From positions 1 through 64,000 of the forward strand of contig NZ_KB904167.1 of NCBI RefSeq assembly GCF_000380025.1: a DNA stretch of 64,000 nucleotides, written 5' to 3'. Position numbers and translations under genes: made by a program. Source of the stretch: Streptococcus entericus DSM 14446 (GTDB lineage Bacteria > Bacillota > Bacilli > Lactobacillales > Streptococcaceae). Under the pieces are notes generated by a model, which made no database searches, was not told the origin of the DNA, and saw nothing but the letters and a program-made list of their open reading frames with translations. Below are positions 61,111-64,000 of the stretch, one piece after another; the stretch's first letter is position 1, and every line of letters starts with the position of its first letter.

Positions 61111-61851
61111 ATGCCAACACTGAAATTTAATGCCAACCAACTGAAACTAATTGCTATCGTAGCGATGACAATTGACCACTTAGCCTGGTTGATCTTTCCT
61201 GGATTGGTCAAGGAGCCTCTCCCTGTCTTCTTACATTTGATTGGTCGTCTGACAGCTCCCATCATGTGGTACTTTATTGCAGAAGGTTGCTTTTACACCA
61301 AAGATATTACCAAGTACTTTTGGCGGTTGTTTGGCTTTGCTTTGGTGTCTCACTTTGCCTTTTGCTTTGGATTAGGAGTGCCATTCAATGTTATGACAGG
61401 GAGCTTATTTAACAAGACGAGTGTCCTTTTTCCTCTAGCAATGTCTGTCTTGCTGATTGCTATTTTTAAAAATGCTAGGGTTGGTAATGGGTTGAAAATC
61501 GCAAGTATCATCTTTTTTTGCGTGTTAACCTTTACCGCAGACTGGTCCAATATTGCCCTCATGATGCCTTTTTTCCTCTATCAGCATCGGGGCGATAAGA
61601 AAAAGCAGGTTCAGGATTATCTGATTTGGATCAGTGTCTATGCAATGGTCTACACCCTTTTCATCGATAGACTCTACGGACTCTTGCAATTCGGCACACT
61701 GCTATCTCTCCCTCTTTTGATGGCTTATGATGGCAACAAGGGAAGTAGTCACTTGTCCAAATGGTTCTTTTATCTCTATTTTCCTGCCCATTTATTTGTG
61801 ATTGGAATCTTGAGAATCTGGCTATATGGTGATGTGCCTCTGGTGTTTTAA
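61111..61851 (+). CDS. TraX-family membrane protein
   Basis: 246 residues with about seven hydrophobic helices. FNANQLKLIAIVAMTIDHLAWL, RLTAPIMWYFIAEG and a central GLGVPFNVM match TraX (plasmid F TraX acetylates pilin). Chromosomal homologues act on unknown substrates; a link with the pilus in this window would be speculation. Shine-Dalgarno taggag. Inserted between cca and the ABC-F gene. Confidence 0.85.
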   Translation: MPTLKFNANQLKLIAIVAMTIDHLAWLIFPGLVKEPLPVFLHLIGRLTAPIMWYFIAEGCFYTKDITKYFWRLFGFALVSHFAFCFGLGVPFNVMTGSLFNKTSVLFPLAMSVLLIAIFKNARVGNGLKIASIIFFCVLTFTADWSNIALMMPFFLYQHRGDKKKQVQDYLIWISVYAMVYTLFIDRLYGLLQFGTLLSLPLLMAYDGNKGSSHLSKWFFYLYFPAHLFVIGILRIWLYGDVPLVF

Positions 61852-61924
61852 GAAATATGATGACATAAAAGGAGTTCCTTGTTTAAAGATAACTCCCAAG
61901 TTAATGAGGCTTGAAGTGGTCATT

Positions 61925-62296
61925 TGGTAGGAGCTTTTCAATTCGCTTTCCCCCAGTTGTTTTATTCGTTTGGGAAATAGCACCTGGGGAGGTTTGTATC
62001 CAGTCATCATGAACAAATTGTATCAAGTACTTGTTGAGGAAGTTGATTTGAACCAAGCCTTAATTGGGAATGCAATCCATTAGATGAGCCCTGACTGCTT
62101 TTCCACCTAGTCAAGTCATTTGGGATTTTGAAGATTTGTCAGCAACACCTCCTTGGGGTGATGTTACTCACCTTGGCATCACGAATTTATCGGATTATTT
62201 TATAACGGCTAATGGCAGCAACTTAATTGATATGATGATTAGAGTGTTTGAGCAGGCCATATCAGTTAATAAAAAAGTTGAGATAGACACCATTTA
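61925..62296 (+). pseudogene. Decayed Imm70-like immunity gene
   Basis: One frame reads STWGGLYPVIMNKLYQVLVEEVDLNQ and ends at TAG (62081-62083). Another frame further on reads PPSQVIWDFEDL, PPWGDVTHLGITNLSDYFITANG and ends at 62296. The two pieces fit the Imm70 pattern (WG..FP..MNKLYQ then PPSQVVWDIEDL.PPWGD.I) in order, separated by a frameshift. Such genes normally protect against LXG or other polymorphic toxins; no toxin gene is present. Confidence 0.55.
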
Positions 62297-62313
62297 ATTT
62301 AGAAAGAAAACAC

Positions 62314-64000
62314 ATGTCAAACTTTATCATCGAACACTTAACCAAGTCCGTTGGGGACAAGGCGGTTTTTCGGGACATCAGCTTTATCGTCCATGAGCTG
62401 GATCGGATTGGGCTGATTGGGGTAAACGGTACAGGCAAGACCACGCTCCTTGACGTTCTGTCGGGGCGGTCTGGCTTTGACGGCGACCGCTCGCCCTTTA
62501 CCGCTGCCAAGGGCTACACCATCAGCTACCTGACCCAAGAGCCTGATTTTGACGATAGCAAGTCCGTCTTAGACACGGTGCTGTCATCGGAGTTAAGGGA
62601 AATGGCAGTGCTGAAACGCTATGAAGCACTGCTCCTCGACTATTCAGAAGAGAGCCAGAAAGAGCTGGAAAAGGTCATGGCAGAAATGGATGCGCTGGAC
62701 GTCTGGTCGATCGAGAGCGAGGTCAAAACGGTTCTGAGCAAGTTAGGAATTACAGATTTGCAAGCCACCGTCGGCTCCCTGTCTGGGGGGCTGCGTCGTC
62801 GGGTTCAACTGGCTCAGGTGCTCTTGTCAGACAGTGACCTCTTGCTCCTTGACGAGCCGACCAACCATCTGGACATCGATACCATCGCTTGGTTGACCAA
62901 CTACTTGAAAACCAGTAAGAAAACGGTTCTGTTTATCACCCACGACCGTTATTTCTTGGATAATGTTGCCACCCGTATCTTTGAGCTGGCTAACAGCTCC
63001 CTTACTGAGTATCAGGGTAACTACCAAGACTATGTGCGCCTGCGGGCAGAACAGGACGAGCGAGATGCGGCTAGTCTTCACAAGAAAAAGCAACTCTACA
63101 AGCAGGAGTTGGAGTGGATGCGTCGCCAGCCGCAGGCGCGTGCGACCAAGCAACAAGCTAGGATCAATCGCTTCCATGAGCTGAAGGGGAATTTGGCGAC
63201 CACGACCAGTACGACTGACTTGGACATCACCTTTGAGACAAGCCGGATTGGTAAGAAAGTCATCAATTTTGAGCAGGTCAGCTTCTCCTATGGGGACAAG
63301 CCGATTTTGAGCAATTTTAATCTGCTCATTCAAAATAAGGACAGGATTGGCATTGTCGGAGACAATGGGGTCGGCAAGTCAACTCTGCTCAACCTGATTA
63401 GCGGAGACTTGCAAGCCACAGCTGGGACGGTTAACATGGGGGAGACTGTGCGGGTTGGCTACTTCTCGCAAAACCTCAAGGGGATGGATGAGAGCAAGCG
63501 GGTCATCAACTACCTGCAAGAGGTGGCGGACGAGGTCAAGACAACTGTCGGCACCACCAGCATTTCCGAGCTCTTGGAGCAGTTTCTCTTTCCTCGCTCA
63601 ACTCATGGCACCCAGATTGCCAAGCTGTCTGGTGGCGAGAAAAAAAGGCTCTATCTCTTGAAAATCTTGATTGAAAAGCCCAATGTCCTGCTCCTAGACG
63701 AGCCGACCAATGATTTGGATATCGCCACCTTGACGGTGCTGGAGAGTTTCTTGGCTGGCTTTGCAGGTCCTGTGATTACGGTTAGTCACGACCGCTATTT
63801 CCTTGACAAGGTGGCGACCAAGATTCTAGCTTTTGAGGCTGGCGGTGTTAGGGAGTTCTTCGGTAACTACACCGATTATCTGGATGAAAAGGCCTTCGAG
63901 CTGGACAGCTCTGCGATTGCTCCAAAAACGGAAAAACCAAAGGCGGAGAAGGAAAAAGCAGAGCGCAAGCGCATGTCCTACTTTGAGAAGCAGGAATGGG
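62314..64000 (+). CDS. ABC-F family ATPase (3' end beyond window)
   Basis: At least 562 codons, cut by the edge. Two ATPase domains: first Walker A GVNGTGKTT (about 36), signature LSGGLRRRVQLAQ, LLLDEPTNHLDIDTI; linker; second Walker A GDNGVGKST, signature LSGGEKKRLYLLK, LLLDEPTNDLDIATL. No membrane segments. ABC-F proteins bind the ribosome E-site to rescue translation or protect from antibiotics; which subfamily cannot be set here. Follows cca in relatives. Confidence 0.9.
   Translation, partial: MSNFIIEHLTKSVGDKAVFRDISFIVHELDRIGLIGVNGTGKTTLLDVLSGRSGFDGDRSPFTAAKGYTISYLTQEPDFDDSKSVLDTVLSSELREMAVLKRYEALLLDYSEESQKELEKVMAEMDALDVWSIESEVKTVLSKLGITDLQATVGSLSGGLRRRVQLAQVLLSDSDLLLLDEPTNHLDIDTIAWLTNYLKTSKKTVLFITHDRYFLDNVATRIFELANSSLTEYQGNYQDYVRLRAEQDERDAASLHKKKQLYKQELEWMRRQPQARATKQQARINRFHELKGNLATTTSTTDLDITFETSRIGKKVINFEQVSFSYGDKPILSNFNLLIQNKDRIGIVGDNGVGKSTLLNLISGDLQATAGTVNMGETVRVGYFSQNLKGMDESKRVINYLQEVADEVKTTVGTTSISELLEQFLFPRSTHGTQIAKLSGGEKKRLYLLKILIEKPNVLLLDEPTNDLDIATLTVLESFLAGFAGPVITVSHDRYFLDKVATKILAFEAGGVREFFGNYTDYLDEKAFELDSSAIAPKTEKPKAEKEKAERKRMSYFEKQEW

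Noticed and set aside
61111..61851. TraX as part of the pilus system in this window
   Set aside because: The genes are more than 40 kb apart and the only link is the historic name; nothing in the sequence connects them.

Overview
The window is chromosomal DNA of a Streptococcus. Diagnostic strings are rplU-rpmA behind an L21 leader, lspA-rluD, rpmG-secG-rnr-smpB, xseA-xseB-ispA-tlyA-recN, DUF1149-degV-dapB and cca-ABC-F, together with LPXTG pilins and class C sortases. Extended -10 promoters (TGnTATAAT) are common. Species cannot be fixed by eye; gene content and fairly high GC for the genus suggest the suis/acidominimus side, as an inference only. No tRNA or rRNA gene was recognised.

Layout. 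1-386: start of an IS110-family transposase (minus strand, cut by the window edge) and its upstream flank. 393-2282: MerR regulator of the AdhR/NmlR type, a cyclophilin-like lipoprotein and a zinc alcohol dehydrogenase. 2487-4648: polar amino-acid ABC transporter. 4746-7461: plsY and parE, divergent. 7475-19376: accessory block with a tiny ORF, a self-inhibited Fic protein, a DUF1232 protein, a PI-2b-like pilus operon (signal peptidase, two large LPXTG pilins, sortase, minor pilin, second sortase), a CapA-like phosphatase and a GNAT. 19434-24262: L21 leader, rplU, rpmA, then LysR, lspA, VanZ-like, rluD, pyrR. 24347-28000: fruRKA fructose operon. 28035-31405: GNAT, RclA/Har-like flavoprotein, DUF2809 and SGNH hydrolase. 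31467-34847: rpmG, secG, rnr, smpB. 34901-35727: minus-strand pair of a double-glycine peptide and a CPBP protease. 36009-41204: housekeeping and small genes (dnaX, msrC, MBL hydrolase, rhodanese, ylbG, stand-alone ATP-cone). 41421-48646: xseAB, ispA, tlyA, recN, PC4-like ydbC, cshA. 48906-51428: SAP-domain protein, DUF1149, DegV, dapB. 51429-59590: an inserted DNA-modification/defence-like island splitting dapB from cca. 59674-64000: cca, TraX, an Imm70-like gene relic and an ABC-F ATPase that runs off the end.

The best candidates for an undescribed system are (i) the 51.4-59.6 kb island, which combines an MmeI-like adenine methyltransferase without a visible nuclease motif, an SF2 helicase, a split GIY-YIG nuclease and two unknown alpha-helical proteins, with a family of 42-bp tandem repeats on both sides of the methyltransferase gene; and (ii) the 50-residue double-glycine peptide coupled by a TAATG junction to a CPBP protease. 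Further points are six genes whose -10 box lies 5-6 bases from the start codon (probable leaderless mRNAs), an rpmA with an altered N-terminal extension and no prp gene beside it, and fruR with an apparent AUC start.
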